DNA of 59,717 nt from Betaproteobacteria bacterium Ga0077540 (lineage in GTDB: Bacteria > Pseudomonadota > Gammaproteobacteria > Burkholderiales > Methylophilaceae): contig LNEP01000013.1 in assembly GCA_001464125.1 (NCBI GenBank), positions 1 to 59,717 on the forward strand, written 5' to 3'. A program made the translations under genes and the position numbers. Shown in pieces: positions 18,280 through 29,799 of the stretch. Numbering within the stretch: the stretch's first letter is position 1; each line of letters begins with the position of its first letter. The notes under the pieces are model-generated. The model searched no databases, was not told the DNA's origin, and saw only the letters and a program-made list of their open reading frames with translations.

Positions 18280-18762
18280 TTATATGTAGAGCACTTCGAT
18301 AATCTCGTACTCTTTGATACCGCCTGGAGACTGTACCTCAGCCACTTCGCCCTCAGATTTACCAATCAGAGCGCGTGCGATAGGTGAACCCACAGAGATT
18401 TTCCCACCTTTAATATCTGCCTCATCCTCACCCACAATTTGATAAGTTTTAGCGTCACCAGAATCCAAATCTTCAAATCGCACCGTAGCGCCAAACACCA
18501 CACGGCCTTCGGCATTGAGTGTTTTGGGATCAATAATCTGCAAATTGGATAACTTGCCCTCAAGTTCAGAGATGCGCCCTTCAATAAAGCTTTGACGCTC
18601 TTTGGCAGATTCATACTCTGCATTTTCAGACAAATCGCCCTGCGCACGCGCTTCTGCAATCGCCTGAATAATATTAGGACGATCAACTGCACGCAAGCGC
18701 TGCAATTCTTCTTTCAGGAGTTCTGCACCAATCACGGTGACTGGAATTTGATTTACTGCCAT
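18280..18762 (-). CDS. greA: Transcription elongation factor GreA
   Basis: Rescues backtracked RNA polymerase by stimulating transcript cleavage. The 160 residues have an N-terminal coiled coil (about 12-75) whose tip holds the acidic [14 protein letters not shown] motif required for cleavage, followed by an FKBP-like C-domain ending [17 protein letters not shown]. The length is standard. It lies downstream of carAB but behind a terminator, so it may have its own promoter. Confidence 0.96.
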   Translation of the reverse strand: MAVNQIPVTVIGAELLKEELQRLRAVDRPNIIQAIAEARAQGDLSENAEYESAKERQSFIEGRISELEGKLSNLQIIDPKTLNAEGRVVFGATVRFEDLDSGDAKTYQIVGEDEADIKGGKISVGSPIARALIGKSEGEVAEVQSPGGIKEYEIIEVLYI

Positions 18763-18784
18763 ATAAAAACCTTATCAATCAACT

Positions 18785-18819
18785 ACAAAAAAAATAAACC
18801 ACACTCGGCAAGAGCGTGG
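18785..18819 (-). terminator. Intrinsic terminator after carB
   Basis: On the minus strand CCACGCTC/GAGTGTGG (8 bp with one G-U pair) and a 5-base loop, then TTTATTTTTTTTG. It separates carAB from greA. Confidence 0.85.
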
Positions 18820-18860
18820 CTTTCTAAAACAATTCAATTTTATTTAAACTTTAGTGTATT

Positions 18861-21800
18861 TTATGCAAGCCTTTTATGCAAGTCTTGAATCGACTCTACA
18901 TTCAACTCCTGCATATGTGTCATGCCAATACAAGCAGCCTTGGCGCCCGCCAATGTAGTGTAATACGTCACCTTGTTTTGTAGCGCGCTACGACGAATCT
19001 CGTAAGAGTCAGCCACTGCTTTTTTATCTTCGGTCACGTTCACAATAAAGTTTATTTCATTGTTTTTAATCATATCGACAATGTGCGGACGACCTTCCGC
19101 TACTTTATTGACCGGCACTACCGCTAAGCCATGCTCACTTAATGCTCTCGCCGTACCTTTGGTCGCCACAAGCGTAAAGCCTAAGTTGGCCAAGTCTTTT
19201 GCAATATCCACCACCTTTTGATGATCTTCATTACGCACGCTAATAAACGCTTTGCCACCTTTTGGCAACTTGGCAGAAGCACCTAATTGTGATTTCACAA
19301 AGGCCTCAGCAAAGGTATTACCCACACCCATCACTTCACCGGTGGACTTCATCTCAGGGCCAAGAATCGTATCAACACCCGGGAATTTAATAAACGGGAA
19401 CACCGCTTCTTTTACGGAGTAATATGGGGGCACCACCTCTTGTGTCACACCTTGTGATTTTAATGTTTGGCCCGCCATACAACGTGCTGCTATTTTGGCC
19501 AACTGTAAGCCACAGGCTTTGGACACAAAGGGAACGGTACGGGAAGCGCGTGGGTTCACCTCTAATACGTAAACCGTTTCACCCTGAATCGCAAACTGTA
19601 CGTTCATCAGGCCTTTTACGCCCAACGCTTTGGCCATTTGAACGGTTTGGCGACGCAATTCGTCTTGTAAATCATTGCTCAAGCTATATGGCGGTAATGA
19701 GCAGGCGGAGTCACCAGAGTGCACCCCAGCCTGTTCCACGTGCTGCATGATGCCGCCAATCAACACATCTTCACCATCACTTAATGCATCTACATCGACT
19801 TCAATTGCATCATTTAAGAACCGGTCTAGCAATACCGGAGATTCGTTGGATACTTTGACTGCCTCACGCATATAGCGCTCTAACTGGCTTTGCTCATGCA
19901 CAATTTCCATCGCGCGGCCACCCAATACATAGCTTGGACGTACCACCAACGGATAACCAATCTCTTCTGCTGCACGGATTGCTTCTTCCGGCGCACGTGC
20001 AGTGCGATTTGGCGGTTGCTTGAGGTTTAACTCGTGCAGCATTTTCTGGAAACGTTCACGGTCTTCGGCGCGATCAATCGCATCCGGCGTGGTGCCGATA
20101 ATCGGCACGCCTGCTTTCTCTAAGTCACGCGCTAATTTTAATGGCGTTTGACCACCATATTGCACAATCACCCCTACTGGTTTTTCGATATTAACGATTT
20201 CCAACACATCTTCCAATGTCACCGGCTCAAAATACAAGCGGTCGGAAGTATCGTAATCAGTAGACACAGTCTCCGGGTTACAGTTAACCATAATCGTTTC
20301 ATAGCCGTCATCGCGCATAGCAAAAGCTGCATGCACACAGCAATAGTCAAATTCAATCCCTTGACCAATTCGGTTAGGACCACCGCCCAATACCATGATT
20401 TTTTTCTTATCAGTGGGCTGTGCTTCGCACTCTTCTTCATAGCTAGAGTACATATAGGCCGTATTAGTAGCAAACTCAGCCGCGCATGTATCCACGCGCT
20501 TATATACCGGGCGTACATTGAGTGCCTGGCGATACGCGCGCACGGCATGCTGGTCAGTGCCAAGCAATTTAGCCAAGCGTCTGTCAGAGAAACCCATGCG
20601 CTTAAGTTTAAACATTACGTCTTTGCTAAGATCAGCAATATGCTTACCACTCAAAGCCGCCTCGTGTTTGATGATGTCTTGGATTTGCGCCAAAAACCAC
20701 GGGTCGATTTTGGAAATATCAAACACCTGCTCAACTGACATGCCCACTCGAAACGCATCACCCACATGCCAAATGCGTTCTGGGCCTGGCTCGCCCAACT
20801 CTTTAGTAATTTTGTCTACGTCACTCGTGATTGAATCTAAGCCATCGACGCCGACTTCCAAACCACGCAGAGCTTTTTGGAAAGACTCTTGAAAGCTGCG
20901 GCCAATCGCCATTACTTCACCCACAGACTTCATCTGCGTGGTCAAACGGCTATCGGCTTGTGGGAATTTCTCAAACGCAAAGCGTGGAATCTTGGTGACT
21001 ACATAGTCGATAGATGGCTCGAAAGATGCTGGCGTTTGGCCACCAGTAATTTCATTGCGCAACTCATCTAAAGTAAAGCCAACAGCTAATTTAGCCGCAA
21101 TTTTTGCAATCGGGAAACCAGTGGCTTTAGAGGCCAATGCAGATGAACGTGATACACGTGGATTCATCTCAATGACAATCATACGACCATCGTCTGGGTT
21201 AATCGCGAATTGAACGTTAGAACCACCGGTATCCACACCAATCTCGCGCAATACTGCCAATGAGGCATTACGCATGATTTGATACTCTTTGTCGGTCAGG
21301 GTTTGTGCAGGCGCTACAGTGATTGAGTCACCGGTATGTACGCCCATCGGGTCCAGATTTTCAATGGAGCAAATGATAATGCAGTTGTCCGCCTTATCGC
21401 GCACAACTTCCATCTCGTACTCTTTCCAACCCAACATCGACTCTTCGATGAGCAATTCACTTGTTGGCGAAGCGTCTAAACCACGCTCACAAATCGTAAT
21501 AAATTCCTCGCGGTTATAAGCAATACCACCGCCGCTACCACCCATAGTAAAGGATGGACGAATAATCGCCGGATAGCCAATATTGGCTTGCACCTGCAAC
21601 GCCTCTTCCAAACTATGTGCAATAGCAGACTTGGCGGAACCCAAGCCGATTTTAGTCATCGCCTCTTTGAACTTTTGACGGTCTTCGGCTTTATCAATCG
21701 CCTCTTTCGTAGCGCCGATCATTTCCACGTTGTATTTTTTTAATACGCCGTGCTTATCTAAATCTAAGGCACAGTTCAATGCAGTTTGACCACCCATGGT

Positions 21801-22064
21801 AGGCAACAAAGCATCTGGCTTCTCTTTTGCAATGATTTTTTCTACGACTTGCCAAGTAATCGGCTCAATATAGGTCGCGTCCGCCATTTCCGGGTCTGTC
21901 ATGATGGTGGCCGGGTTGGAGTTCACCAAAATAACACGGTAACCCTCTTCGCGCAGCGCTTTACAGGCTTGTGCGCCAGAATAGTCAAACTCACAGGCTT
22001 GCCCGATGACAATTGGGCCAGCGCCAATAATCAGGATACTTTTAATGTCGGTACGCTTAGCCAT
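18861..22064 (-). CDS. carB: Carbamoyl-phosphate synthase large subunit
   Basis: Makes carbamoyl phosphate from bicarbonate, ammonia and two ATP for pyrimidine and arginine synthesis. The 1067 residues comprise two homologous ATP-grasp halves (start [27 protein letters not shown]; second half [20 protein letters not shown]), an oligomerisation domain between them and the C-terminal allosteric MGS-like domain (about 940-1067). carA TGA and carB ATG share one base, so they are translationally coupled. Carbamoyl phosphate also feeds the carbamoyltransferase encoded at 41464 in this window. Confidence 0.98.
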   Translation of the reverse strand: MAKRTDIKSILIIGAGPIVIGQACEFDYSGAQACKALREEGYRVILVNSNPATIMTDPEMADATYIEPITWQVVEKIIAKEKPDALLPTMGGQTALNCALDLDKHGVLKKYNVEMIGATKEAIDKAEDRQKFKEAMTKIGLGSAKSAIAHSLEEALQVQANIGYPAIIRPSFTMGGSGGGIAYNREEFITICERGLDASPTSELLIEESMLGWKEYEMEVVRDKADNCIIICSIENLDPMGVHTGDSITVAPAQTLTDKEYQIMRNASLAVLREIGVDTGGSNVQFAINPDDGRMIVIEMNPRVSRSSALASKATGFPIAKIAAKLAVGFTLDELRNEITGGQTPASFEPSIDYVVTKIPRFAFEKFPQADSRLTTQMKSVGEVMAIGRSFQESFQKALRGLEVGVDGLDSITSDVDKITKELGEPGPERIWHVGDAFRVGMSVEQVFDISKIDPWFLAQIQDIIKHEAALSGKHIADLSKDVMFKLKRMGFSDRRLAKLLGTDQHAVRAYRQALNVRPVYKRVDTCAAEFATNTAYMYSSYEEECEAQPTDKKKIMVLGGGPNRIGQGIEFDYCCVHAAFAMRDDGYETIMVNCNPETVSTDYDTSDRLYFEPVTLEDVLEIVNIEKPVGVIVQYGGQTPLKLARDLEKAGVPIIGTTPDAIDRAEDRERFQKMLHELNLKQPPNRTARAPEEAIRAAEEIGYPLVVRPSYVLGGRAMEIVHEQSQLERYMREAVKVSNESPVLLDRFLNDAIEVDVDALSDGEDVLIGGIMQHVEQAGVHSGDSACSLPPYSLSNDLQDELRRQTVQMAKALGVKGLMNVQFAIQGETVYVLEVNPRASRTVPFVSKACGLQLAKIAARCMAGQTLKSQGVTQEVVPPYYSVKEAVFPFIKFPGVDTILGPEMKSTGEVMGVGNTFAEAFVKSQLGASAKLPKGGKAFISVRNEDHQKVVDIAKDLANLGFTLVATKGTARALSEHGLAVVPVNKVAEGRPHIVDMIKNNEINFIVNVTEDKKAVADSYEIRRSALQNKVTYYTTLAGAKAACIGMTHMQELNVESIQDLHKRLA

Positions 22065-23200
22065 CAGTGGGTTTTTCTTTCTTGCATGAATTCAATAAAT
22101 TGGTCAAACAGATAACTCATCTCGGTAGGGCCAGGGCTCGCCTCAGGGTGGCCTTGAAAACTGAACGCTGGTTGATCGGTGCGGGCAATCCCTTGCAAAC
22201 TACCATCGAACAATGACACATGGGTCACCTTCACGTTAGCAGGCAAAGTGTTGGGGTCTGCAGCAAAACCATGGTTTTGGCTGGTGATGTATACGCGTTT
22301 AGTAGCCACATCTTGTACTGGATGGTTAGCGCCATGGTGGCCAAATTTCATCTTCATTGTTTTGGCACCACTGGCCAACGCTAACAATTGATGTCCTAGG
22401 CAAATACCAAAAGTTGGAATACCAGTGTCTACCAGTGTTTTAATGGCTTGAATGGCATAATCACAAGGTTCCGGGTCGCCCGGGCCATTCGAAAGGAAAA
22501 TACCATCCGGTTTGTAAGCCAAAGCCTGTTCTGCTGTTGATTGTGCTGGCAGCACGGTAACCTTGCAGCCACGCGAGGCTAACATACGCAGGATATTACG
22601 CTTCACACCGTAGTCGAACGCGACCACATGAAATTTAGATTGCTCAGGCTTGGTATAGCCTTCGCCCAACGCCCACTCACCTTCGGTAAACTCATAAGGC
22701 CTTTCACAGCTTACCACTTTGGCCAAGTCCATTCCGGCCAAACCTGGGAATGATTGTGCTAACGCTAACGCTTTAGCTTCATCCACTTCCCCTGCCATAA
22801 TGCAACCAGCCTGCGCCCCTTTTTCGCGCAAAATGCGAGTGAGCTTACGTGTGTCTATATCGGCAATCGCCACGACATTATTGGCAGCTAAGTACTCGGA
22901 AAGAGTTTGATTGCTACGGAAGTTGCTATGCAACAGCGGCAAATCACGAATGATCAAACCAGAGGCATATACCTTGCCAGATTCCACATCTTCGGGGTTG
23001 GTACCATAGTTACCAATATGCGGATAAGTAAGCGTAACGATTTGTTGAGTATAGGAAGGGTCGGTCAAAATTTCTTGGTAACCGGTCATGGACGTATTGA
23101 ATACCACCTCACCCACCGTATGCCCAACAGCGCCGATAGCAAGCCCTTTAAAAACAGTTCCATCTGCTAACACTAAAATCGCTGGAATTGTTTTTGACAC
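22064..23200 (-). CDS. carA: Carbamoyl-phosphate synthase small subunit (glutaminase)
   Basis: Class I glutamine amidotransferase that passes ammonia to CarB. The nucleophile motif is [13 protein letters not shown] and the His-Glu pair lies in [12 protein letters not shown]. The longest frame begins at GTG 23227, but GTG 23200 ([15 protein letters not shown]) has AAGGAG eight to nine bases upstream and matches the family N-terminus, giving 378 residues. Overlaps carB by one base. A terminator lies between dapB and this gene. Confidence 0.96.
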   Translation of the reverse strand: MSKTIPAILVLADGTVFKGLAIGAVGHTVGEVVFNTSMTGYQEILTDPSYTQQIVTLTYPHIGNYGTNPEDVESGKVYASGLIIRDLPLLHSNFRSNQTLSEYLAANNVVAIADIDTRKLTRILREKGAQAGCIMAGEVDEAKALALAQSFPGLAGMDLAKVVSCERPYEFTEGEWALGEGYTKPEQSKFHVVAFDYGVKRNILRMLASRGCKVTVLPAQSTAEQALAYKPDGIFLSNGPGDPEPCDYAIQAIKTLVDTGIPTFGICLGHQLLALASGAKTMKMKFGHHGANHPVQDVATKRVYITSQNHGFAADPNTLPANVKVTHVSLFDGSLQGIARTDQPAFSFQGHPEASPGPTEMSYLFDQFIEFMQERKTH

Positions 23201-23244
23201 CTTGGGCTCCTTTATTTGACACGACACACATCCTTCATTAGATG

Positions 23245-23280
23245 TGCAAAACGGGAAAAGCTTTATAAACTCTTCCCGTT
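23245..23280 (-). terminator. Intrinsic terminator after dapB
   Basis: On the minus strand AACGGGAAGAG/CTTTTCCCGTT (11 bp with one G-U pair) then TTTTGC. It separates dapB from carA. Confidence 0.7.
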
Positions 23281-23341
23281 CTCAGAATTGATGCATTATA
23301 GCCGAAATTCGACCACGGCTCAAGCGCTTAACATCAGATGA

Positions 23342-24142
23342 CTACCTTAGGCTGAGCACATCGCGCATATCAAAAAGACCTTTAGAATGCCCCGCTAGAA
23401 ACTTGGCCGCACGCAGCGCACCTTGCGCAAAAGTAGCACGGCTACTGGCTTTGTGGGTTAATTCCACGCGCTCACCAATCCCTGCCAACACCACCGTGTG
23501 ATCTCCCACCACGTCTCCACCGCGTAAGGTGGCAAAACCAATTTTCCCCGCCTCACGCTCACCTGTCACACCTTCGCGCGCATAAATGGCGCAGTCCTTC
23601 AATTGCTGCCCAAGCCCGTGCGCTGCTGCCTCACCCAAACGCAATGCCGTTCCAGATGGCGCATCCACCTTATGACGGTGATGCATTTCTACCACTTCAA
23701 TATCATAGCCTTCGTTCAATACGCGAGCAGCTTGCTCCACCAAATTAATCAGTAAAGTAACCCCCACACTCATGTTCGGCGCAAACACAATGGCTACGTC
23801 TTTGGCAGCATCTTCGATGCTTGCGCGTTGCGCTTCGCTGAAACCAGTGGTACCAATCACATGTTTAACTTTATGTTTACGACAAGCGTCCAAATACTGC
23901 ATGCTGGCTTCCGGACGCGTAAAATCAATCAGCACATCTGCACCTTTTAATACAGCGTCAATATCGCTACTTAACTTCACTTGCGTCAATTTACCAAACT
24001 GCTCACCAGCATCTCGCCCAAGCTGTGGACTGCCTTCACGATCCAGCGCACCATACAATATCAACTCGGCATCGCTGAGCACCCCTTCTATCAGCGCATG
24101 TCCCATGCGGCCTGTTGCTCCTGCTATCACTACTTTTACCAT
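23342..24142 (-). CDS. dapB: 4-hydroxy-tetrahydrodipicolinate reductase
   Basis: NAD(P)H-dependent step toward meso-diaminopimelate and lysine. The 266 residues show the Rossmann motif [21 protein letters not shown], the catalytic-loop [14 protein letters not shown] and the C-terminal GLFDMRDVL. It lies 56 bp after bamE on the same strand. Diaminopimelate is needed for peptidoglycan. Confidence 0.97.
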   Translation of the reverse strand: MVKVVIAGATGRMGHALIEGVLSDAELILYGALDREGSPQLGRDAGEQFGKLTQVKLSSDIDAVLKGADVLIDFTRPEASMQYLDACRKHKVKHVIGTTGFSEAQRASIEDAAKDVAIVFAPNMSVGVTLLINLVEQAARVLNEGYDIEVVEMHHRHKVDAPSGTALRLGEAAAHGLGQQLKDCAIYAREGVTGEREAGKIGFATLRGGDVVGDHTVVLAGIGERVELTHKASSRATFAQGALRAAKFLAGHSKGLFDMRDVLSLR

Positions 24143-24198
24143 AACTCTCTTCTTATACTGTTCAATTGTTGGATTTGGACATGCATATCATGCAGCCT

Positions 24199-25467
24199 TT
24201 AGAACCCAATCTTTTCAATCACACCATCCAAATGTTCACTGGACTCTTCCGGTGCCAATATTTTTTGCGCGTTCGCACGTTGACCATTGGCCACCACGAA
24301 CTCCCGCACAATCAACCATCGCTGCGTTGCTGCATCAAACTGCAGATCCAACTGTTTGGTGACTTCATCACTAAACACTTTGGATGTGTATTTTTGGAAA
24401 AACTGTACACTGGCTTGATTACCATTAGGCGTCACCACCACATCCTCAAGCACCAAACTAATATCACCGCGCTTACCTGCCAAGCGCTGCTTACGCTGCG
24501 CTTTCCACGCGCTTTTGCTTAAGCCATTCTCAGGTTTAAATCCACTAGCGTACGCATCCAAATATAAATTGATATTTTTATTACGCCACGCATCAGCCCA
24601 AGCATTCACCGCTGATTGAATCGCTTGCTTGGCTTCATCTGTATTTTGTGTGTCTTGAGTACCTGCAGTCACCGCCGCCACCTCTGGTACGGGCGATTCA
24701 GCCACAGGGGCTTGAACATCAGGTGTTGCTTGTGAAGACTCAACTGCCAACGGTGTAGCTGTATCTTCGGGTAGCAGATTCAGATTATCTGCTCCAGCAG
24801 TAGCTGGTTTTACCTTCAAAACAGACTCAGTCTCTGCAGCACCCTCATTTGCAATATCTGCCGCCGCAGCCGCTGTTGCTGCCTCTGCACCAATTGGCGC
24901 AGGAGATACCCCACTAGACGCCACTGCAGCTGCAGCCACTGCAGTTTCTGCAGCTCGTTCTACAGATTTAGCATCAGACTCGACCGGCGCCTGTGTTGTA
25001 GCTGTATCAGCCTCTTCCGAACCCCAAAACTTGAACATATCGAACCACGGTTTTTCTACGGGCTTTTTGGTGGTAGCCACAGATCTGGCTGATGTATCAA
25101 CAGGCGTTTCCGCGGTTTTATCAGTAGCCGCTATGACATCTCCACGGACTGTCGTGAGTAAATCTTTATCAAAGTCGAGAATCACTCGACGCTTTTCCAC
25201 CACCTTGCCTTGTTGGCGTAATTGATAAAAATAATCCCAACGGTTGCCATGGAAGCTATCCACAATCAAAGGGGTACCCATGATGAATCGTACTTGTGAT
25301 TTGGTCATGCCCGGCCTGAGTTGCAACAACATTTTCGAGGTGACAACATTGCCTTGCTGAATATCCATTTTATAAGATTTCATGGCTGGCAATTTAGAAC
25401 CACATCCGACAAAAAAACAGCTAACAATCAAGCAAATAGGCGTGAGGAATTTGGAAAAATAACGCAT
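24199..25467 (-). CDS. bamE: BamE domain lipoprotein fused to an NTF2-like C-terminal domain
   Basis: Outer-membrane assembly lipoprotein with an unusual extension. The lipobox FVGC places the lipidated Cys at about residue 22. It is followed by a BamE/SmpA domain (about 30-110; MDIQQGNVV..., [27 protein letters not shown]). A 160-residue Ala/Pro/Thr/Glu linker leads to a C-terminal NTF2-like domain (about 275-390; [28 protein letters not shown]..., [10 protein letters not shown]) of the kind found in Cds6-type periplasmic proteins. Ordinary BamE has about 110-180 residues; this has 422. The frame is continuous, so it is one polypeptide. ATG 25467 is preferred to GTG 25476. Divergent from fur and upstream of dapB, as usual. 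BamE identity is good; the extension's role is unknown. Confidence 0.88.
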   Translation of the reverse strand: MRYFSKFLTPICLIVSCFFVGCGSKLPAMKSYKMDIQQGNVVTSKMLLQLRPGMTKSQVRFIMGTPLIVDSFHGNRWDYFYQLRQQGKVVEKRRVILDFDKDLLTTVRGDVIAATDKTAETPVDTSARSVATTKKPVEKPWFDMFKFWGSEEADTATTQAPVESDAKSVERAAETAVAAAAVASSGVSPAPIGAEAATAAAAADIANEGAAETESVLKVKPATAGADNLNLLPEDTATPLAVESSQATPDVQAPVAESPVPEVAAVTAGTQDTQNTDEAKQAIQSAVNAWADAWRNKNINLYLDAYASGFKPENGLSKSAWKAQRKQRLAGKRGDISLVLEDVVVTPNGNQASVQFFQKYTSKVFSDEVTKQLDLQFDAATQRWLIVREFVVANGQRANAQKILAPEESSEHLDGVIEKIGF

Positions 25468-25566
25468 TACGGTCACTTTAAATAAAGACTTGTTGTTGAA
25501 TATTCATTAATATACCATGTTGACCAAGTAATCAAAAATTAGCTTCTAGATTGGCGGATAATTAAT

Positions 25567-25992
25567 ATGCATGACCAAAAAGATTTAAAAAATGCCGGGC
25601 TAAAAGCCACTTTACCCCGCTTAAAAATCTTGGAACTCTTTGAGAATAGTACTGATCGCCATCTATCTGCCGAAGACGTCTACAAGATTATGATCAACGC
25701 TGGGGAAGATGTAGGCTTGGCCACTGTATACCGAGTTTTAACGCAGTTTGAACAAGCAGGTTTACTCGTCCGCCATCACTTTGAAAGTGGCAAAGCTGTA
25801 TTTGAACTTAACGAAGGTAGCCACCATGACCACATCGTATGTATTAAATGTGGCCGCGTTGAAGAGTTCTATGACGAAGAAATTGAAAAAAGACAAAAAA
25901 GTGCAGCAGATGAGCATGGCTTTACCATGCATGACCATTCACTCACCATCTATGGTGTTTGCAAAAAACAGCCCTGTACGCACAAAGGCTAA
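25567..25992 (+). CDS. fur: Ferric uptake regulator
   Basis: Iron-responsive repressor. The 141 residues have the winged-helix domain ([32 protein letters not shown]) and the metal-binding segment with His86-His87-Asp88-His89 and Cys92/Cys95 (VCIKCG). The Fur-specific HHDH order and length fit Fur and not Zur or PerR, although PerR-like relatives share the fold. Divergent from bamE (about 100 bp between), a common betaproteobacterial layout. No convincing Fur box was seen in the divergent gap. Confidence 0.93.
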   Translation: MHDQKDLKNAGLKATLPRLKILELFENSTDRHLSAEDVYKIMINAGEDVGLATVYRVLTQFEQAGLLVRHHFESGKAVFELNEGSHHDHIVCIKCGRVEEFYDEEIEKRQKSAADEHGFTMHDHSLTIYGVCKKQPCTHKG

Positions 25993-26008
25993 CGCCTATA
26001 TAACTTGG

Positions 26009-27658
26009 CTATCTAGCCAACATTTCTTTGGCGTGCTGGCGCGTAATTTCAGTGATATGCAAGCCGCCTAACATGCGCGCCACTTCATCCACACGCTCTT
26101 CTACTGCCAAGCGGCGGATATGACTCAAGGTAATGCCTGACTGCTGCGTTTTGCTGACTTGCAAATGATGCTGAGCCTGCGCGGCTACTTGTGGCAGATG
26201 AGTAATCACCAGCACTTGCCGCGCATCGCCAAGTTGCTTGAGTAAAGTACCGACCACCTCAGCCACACCACCGCCAATACCCACATCCACTTCATCAAAA
26301 ATCATGCACGGCACTGTACCGGATGAGGCTGTGGTTACATGCAATGCTAGACTGATTCTGGAAAGTTCTCCACCAGAAGCGACTTTAGCCAAGGCACGCG
26401 GCACTACGCCAGCATGGCCCGCCACTAAAAACTCCACTTGCTCCAAGCCATTGACTGTCGCTTCACCTGAGGTGAGAGCCACTTGGAACTGTCCACCTTT
26501 CAATGAAAGCCGTTGCATTTGCTCGGTAATATTCACGCTGAGCACTTGCGCTGCTTTGGTTCTTTTGGCTGTCAGCGCTTGTGCATGCTGTTGGTAAGTC
26601 TGCCATGCTTGTGCCTCATGCTGCTTGAGCGCACCATCATCTACCGCGCTCTCCAGCACTTGCATGCGTTCAACACAACTCTCGTGCACTTCCGGTAACT
26701 CTTCTGGCTTGATGCGATATTTTCGGCTGATCGCGTGTATAGACTGAATTCGCGCTTCTACCTCGGCCAATCGTGCCGGATCAAGCTCTGTACGTTGTAA
26801 ATAGCGGTTTAAAAAGCGGCTGGCTTCCTCCAGCTGAATCGCTGCGGACTCGACTGTAGATAGCACCTCTTGCAAGGTCGCATCAAAATCAGTCAATTGT
26901 GATAGCTGATGCTGCACCTGCTCAACCATAGCTAGGGCATTAGGCTCTGACTCAGTCAACGCAGCCAAACTAGACTCTACCCCTTGTAACAAGCTCGCCC
27001 CATGGCTAAGCCGGCTATGCTCTTGCTGCAATGCAATCCAATCTTCCGCTTCAAACCCAAGCTGCTTGATTTCACGTGTTTTATCACGCAGTTCGGCTAA
27101 CTCTTCTGCATAAGCCTCGGCATTGGTTTCTGCTGCTAACCGCTGTTGATGCAACTTACGCCACTGCTGGTAATGTTCCGCTACACTGGCTGCAAGTGCT
27201 TCTGCTTGCGCAAATACGTCTAGGATTTCTCGTTGCGTGCTGGACTTGAGTAGCGAATGATGTGCATTCTGGCTATATATATCAATCAGCAATTCACCCA
27301 ACTCTTTTAATTGCCCCACCGTGGCAGATGCACCGTTAATAAAACCACGGCTACGTCCATCCGCATAAATCACACGCCGTAGGATCAATTGCTCATCAGC
27401 ATCCATCTCATGCTCAGATAGCCATTGTTGTGCTTGCTTGTTGTTGCTGATAAAAAATGTAGTGCTGATGTCTGCTTTCTCACACCCAGCGCGTGTAACA
27501 GCTCCATCATTACGTGCGCCCAAGCTGAGTGATAATGCATCAATCAAAATGGATTTACCAGCACCCGTCTCTCCGGTCAATGCAGTGAATCCGGCGTCAA
27601 ACTCCAAATCCAGTTGTTCGACAATAATAAAATCACGTATCGATAATGCTTGTAACAT
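26009..27658 (-). CDS. recN: DNA repair protein RecN
   Basis: SMC-like ATPase acting in double-strand break repair. The 549 residues have Walker A GETGAGKS (29-36), a long central coiled coil (about 160-380, rich in Leu/Gln/Glu), signature LSRISLAL and Walker B CMIFDEVDVGIGGG. The last codons form a TTGGCTA/TAGCCAA palindrome with the region before the fur stop (26005-26020), possibly a shared terminator. It follows nadK on the same strand. Confidence 0.96.
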   Translation of the reverse strand: MLQALSIRDFIIVEQLDLEFDAGFTALTGETGAGKSILIDALSLSLGARNDGAVTRAGCEKADISTTFFISNNKQAQQWLSEHEMDADEQLILRRVIYADGRSRGFINGASATVGQLKELGELLIDIYSQNAHHSLLKSSTQREILDVFAQAEALAASVAEHYQQWRKLHQQRLAAETNAEAYAEELAELRDKTREIKQLGFEAEDWIALQQEHSRLSHGASLLQGVESSLAALTESEPNALAMVEQVQHQLSQLTDFDATLQEVLSTVESAAIQLEEASRFLNRYLQRTELDPARLAEVEARIQSIHAISRKYRIKPEELPEVHESCVERMQVLESAVDDGALKQHEAQAWQTYQQHAQALTAKRTKAAQVLSVNITEQMQRLSLKGGQFQVALTSGEATVNGLEQVEFLVAGHAGVVPRALAKVASGGELSRISLALHVTTASSGTVPCMIFDEVDVGIGGGVAEVVGTLLKQLGDARQVLVITHLPQVAAQAQHHLQVSKTQQSGITLSHIRRLAVEERVDEVARMLGGLHITEITRQHAKEMLAR

Positions 27659-27690
27659 AGACTTAACTCAATAGCGTTTATTCATTACAA

Positions 27691-27747
27691 AACTAAAGCA
27701 CAAGGCAACATGGCGCAGACAGCACACACAGCGCGGCAAACCGCACT
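27691..27747. repeat. Possible degenerate copy of the edd/eda intergenic repeat
   Basis: Between nadK and recN the sequence GCGCAGACAG-cACA-cACA-CGGCAA-CCGC resembles the core of the element at 39385-39486 (GCGCAGACAG-tACA-ACA-CGGCAA-CCGC), and both are preceded by AACTA. The terminal inverted repeats are not recognisable here. It could be a decayed copy or chance. Confidence 0.35.
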
Positions 27748-27781
27748 TAATATAGTGATTACTCGTTCTTGCATTGAAGAA

Positions 27782-28663
27782 TCAGCCCCAGTTAAGCTTG
27801 TTGCGTAACATATCAAAATAACAATAGCCTTTAGGATGCAATAACAAAATATCTTGTTTGGCGCGTGCCACACGAATTTTATCGCCTGCGTTCAAAGTTT
27901 GCTGATACTGCCCATCCAAACTCAGTTGCGCATCATCCGCTTGCATCACCGTCACTTCACACACGCTTTCACTCGTCACCGTAATTGGGCGGTTACTTAA
28001 CGTATGGGGACTGATGGGCACCAGCGAAATTGCATTTAAATCTGGATGCAAAATAGGACCACCTGCAGATAACGCGTACGCGGTGGTGCCAGTGGGCGAA
28101 CTCAGAATCAAGCCATCGGCACGTTGCTTAGACACGAACTGCCCGTTGATTTCCACTTCCATTTCCATCAAACGCAAGGCATTTTTAATCACTACATCAT
28201 TAAGCGCTACACCCTGCAATACTGCCGCACCAGCTCTGTAAATACTCGCTTCCAACAGCATACGACTTTCAGTTTGATATTCCCCAGCTAGAATCTTATC
28301 CAACTCCACCAACATATCTTCTGTGCGTAAATCAGTTAAAAAACCAAGTCGTCCGCGATTCACACCCACCAAAGGCACTGGTTGAGGCAATTGGCTTTCA
28401 TAGAGACTTCTCGCGACGCTGAGCATCGTGCCATCACCACCGATTACTATCACCAAATCTACCAGCGCACCAATAGCCGATAGTGCTGCAGTTTTAAAGC
28501 CATGTAGGGCAGCATGATGTGCTGTATTCTCTTCTACCCAGACCTGAATACCTTTGCCAGATAGATGACTGGCCAATTGCGCAAGCTCCATCTGCATTTG
28601 ATGCAGCGCATTGGCGTCCATATATTTGCCAATAATCGCAATTGATACGAATTGTTTTTTCAT
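27782..28663 (-). CDS. nadK: NAD kinase
   Basis: Phosphorylates NAD to NADP in the cytoplasm. The 293 residues have the kinase GGDGT motif (75-79), NRGRLGFLTD, and the nucleotide-binding SSPTGTTAYALSAGGP segment. The length fits the proteobacterial enzyme. Divergent from hrcA; the nadK-recN order on one strand with hrcA opposite is conserved. Confidence 0.97.
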   Translation of the reverse strand: MKKQFVSIAIIGKYMDANALHQMQMELAQLASHLSGKGIQVWVEENTAHHAALHGFKTAALSAIGALVDLVIVIGGDGTMLSVARSLYESQLPQPVPLVGVNRGRLGFLTDLRTEDMLVELDKILAGEYQTESRMLLEASIYRAGAAVLQGVALNDVVIKNALRLMEMEVEINGQFVSKQRADGLILSSPTGTTAYALSAGGPILHPDLNAISLVPISPHTLSNRPITVTSESVCEVTVMQADDAQLSLDGQYQQTLNAGDKIRVARAKQDILLLHPKGYCYFDMLRNKLNWG

Positions 28664-28753
28664 GGCAGAATTAAATCACAGAAGCGCCCAGCTTAAAAGC
28701 AAATGCCGCTGTTATCTAGGAACTAATTCGGGCAAAATAGCACCTTATTTATC

Positions 28754-29785
28754 ATGTTGAATGATAGTTTGGACAAACGCGCACAAATCCTTCTTAAAAC
28801 TTTGGTAGAGCATTACATTAGTGATGGTCAACCCATCGGTTCGCGCACGCTGTTGCAGCATTCAGGCCTAGACGTTAGCCCCGCCACCATTCGTAATGTA
28901 ATGAGCGATTTAGAACAACTGGGCTTCATCACTAGCCCACATACCTCTGCCGGGCGCATCCCCACGCAAAAAGGTTACCGCCTATTTGTGGATTCGCTAC
29001 TCACTGTAAAACCTTTGGAAAACAACGCGTTTCAGCAACTTAAAGAGGGGTTGAACTCACCCAGCCAAACCGCCCTCATCAACAGCGCAGCGGACATGCT
29101 CTCACAACTGACCCAATTTGCGGGGGTGGTACTCACACCCAAACGCAAACGCATTGCTTTTAAGCATCTAGAGTTTCTAGCGCTGTCTGAGAAAAAGCTA
29201 TTGGTCATTATTGTGACGCAAGACGGCAATGTACAAAACCGTGTGATAGTGACTGAAAAACCTTATACCGCGCAAGAATTAACACAAGCCAGTAACTATT
29301 TTAATGCTAACTACCAAGGATTCACTTTGGAAGAAGTGCAACAAAAGTTACATGCAGAGCTAAAACAAATGCAGGCAGATATGAACAAACTGATGTCGGC
29401 AGCACTTGAAGCGACTCAAACTGATGCCAATGCCGAAAAGGAATCAGTGGTGATTGCCGGTGAACGCAACTTGCTGCAAGTAGACGATTTATCCACCAAC
29501 GTGACCAGTTTGCGTAAACTGTTTGAGATTTTCGAACGGCGCACATCATTGATGCAACTGTTGGACAACAGCCAACGTGCTGAAGGCATTCAAATTTTTA
29601 TCGGTGGGGAAAGTGGCTATCTTCCACTGGATGAATGCAGCATGGTGACCGCACCATATGAAGCTGACGGCCAAGTTGTCGGCACCTTGGGCGTTATTGG
29701 CCCAACACGTATGGCTTACGAACGTGTCATTCCTATTGTGGATGTCACAGCAAAATTATTATCAAACGCTCTTTCCTCAAACTAA
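28754..29785 (+). CDS. hrcA: Heat-inducible transcription repressor HrcA
   Basis: Repressor that binds CIRCE operators of chaperonin operons. The 343 residues begin with a winged helix (LVEHYISDGQPIGSRTLLQHSGLDVSPATIRNVMSDLE) and contain the GAF-like dimer domain. No CIRCE sequence (TTAGCACTC-N9-GAGTGCTAA) was seen in front of hrcA, grpE or dnaK here, so its targets are presumably groESL elsewhere. The grpE operon in this window uses sigma-32 instead. hemH follows 14 bp downstream. Confidence 0.95.
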   Translation: MLNDSLDKRAQILLKTLVEHYISDGQPIGSRTLLQHSGLDVSPATIRNVMSDLEQLGFITSPHTSAGRIPTQKGYRLFVDSLLTVKPLENNAFQQLKEGLNSPSQTALINSAADMLSQLTQFAGVVLTPKRKRIAFKHLEFLALSEKKLLVIIVTQDGNVQNRVIVTEKPYTAQELTQASNYFNANYQGFTLEEVQQKLHAELKQMQADMNKLMSAALEATQTDANAEKESVVIAGERNLLQVDDLSTNVTSLRKLFEIFERRTSLMQLLDNSQRAEGIQIFIGGESGYLPLDECSMVTAPYEADGQVVGTLGVIGPTRMAYERVIPIVDVTAKLLSNALSSN

Positions 29786-29799
29786 TTGATTGATTATTT

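Noticed and set aside
20148..20738. 196-codon ORF antisense to carB and other long antisense frames
   Set aside because: They are shadows of strongly conserved genes, lack family motifs and ribosome sites.
28664..28753. CIRCE operator in front of hrcA
   Set aside because: Only fragments such as TAGCACC are seen; no inverted partner at the 9-bp spacing.
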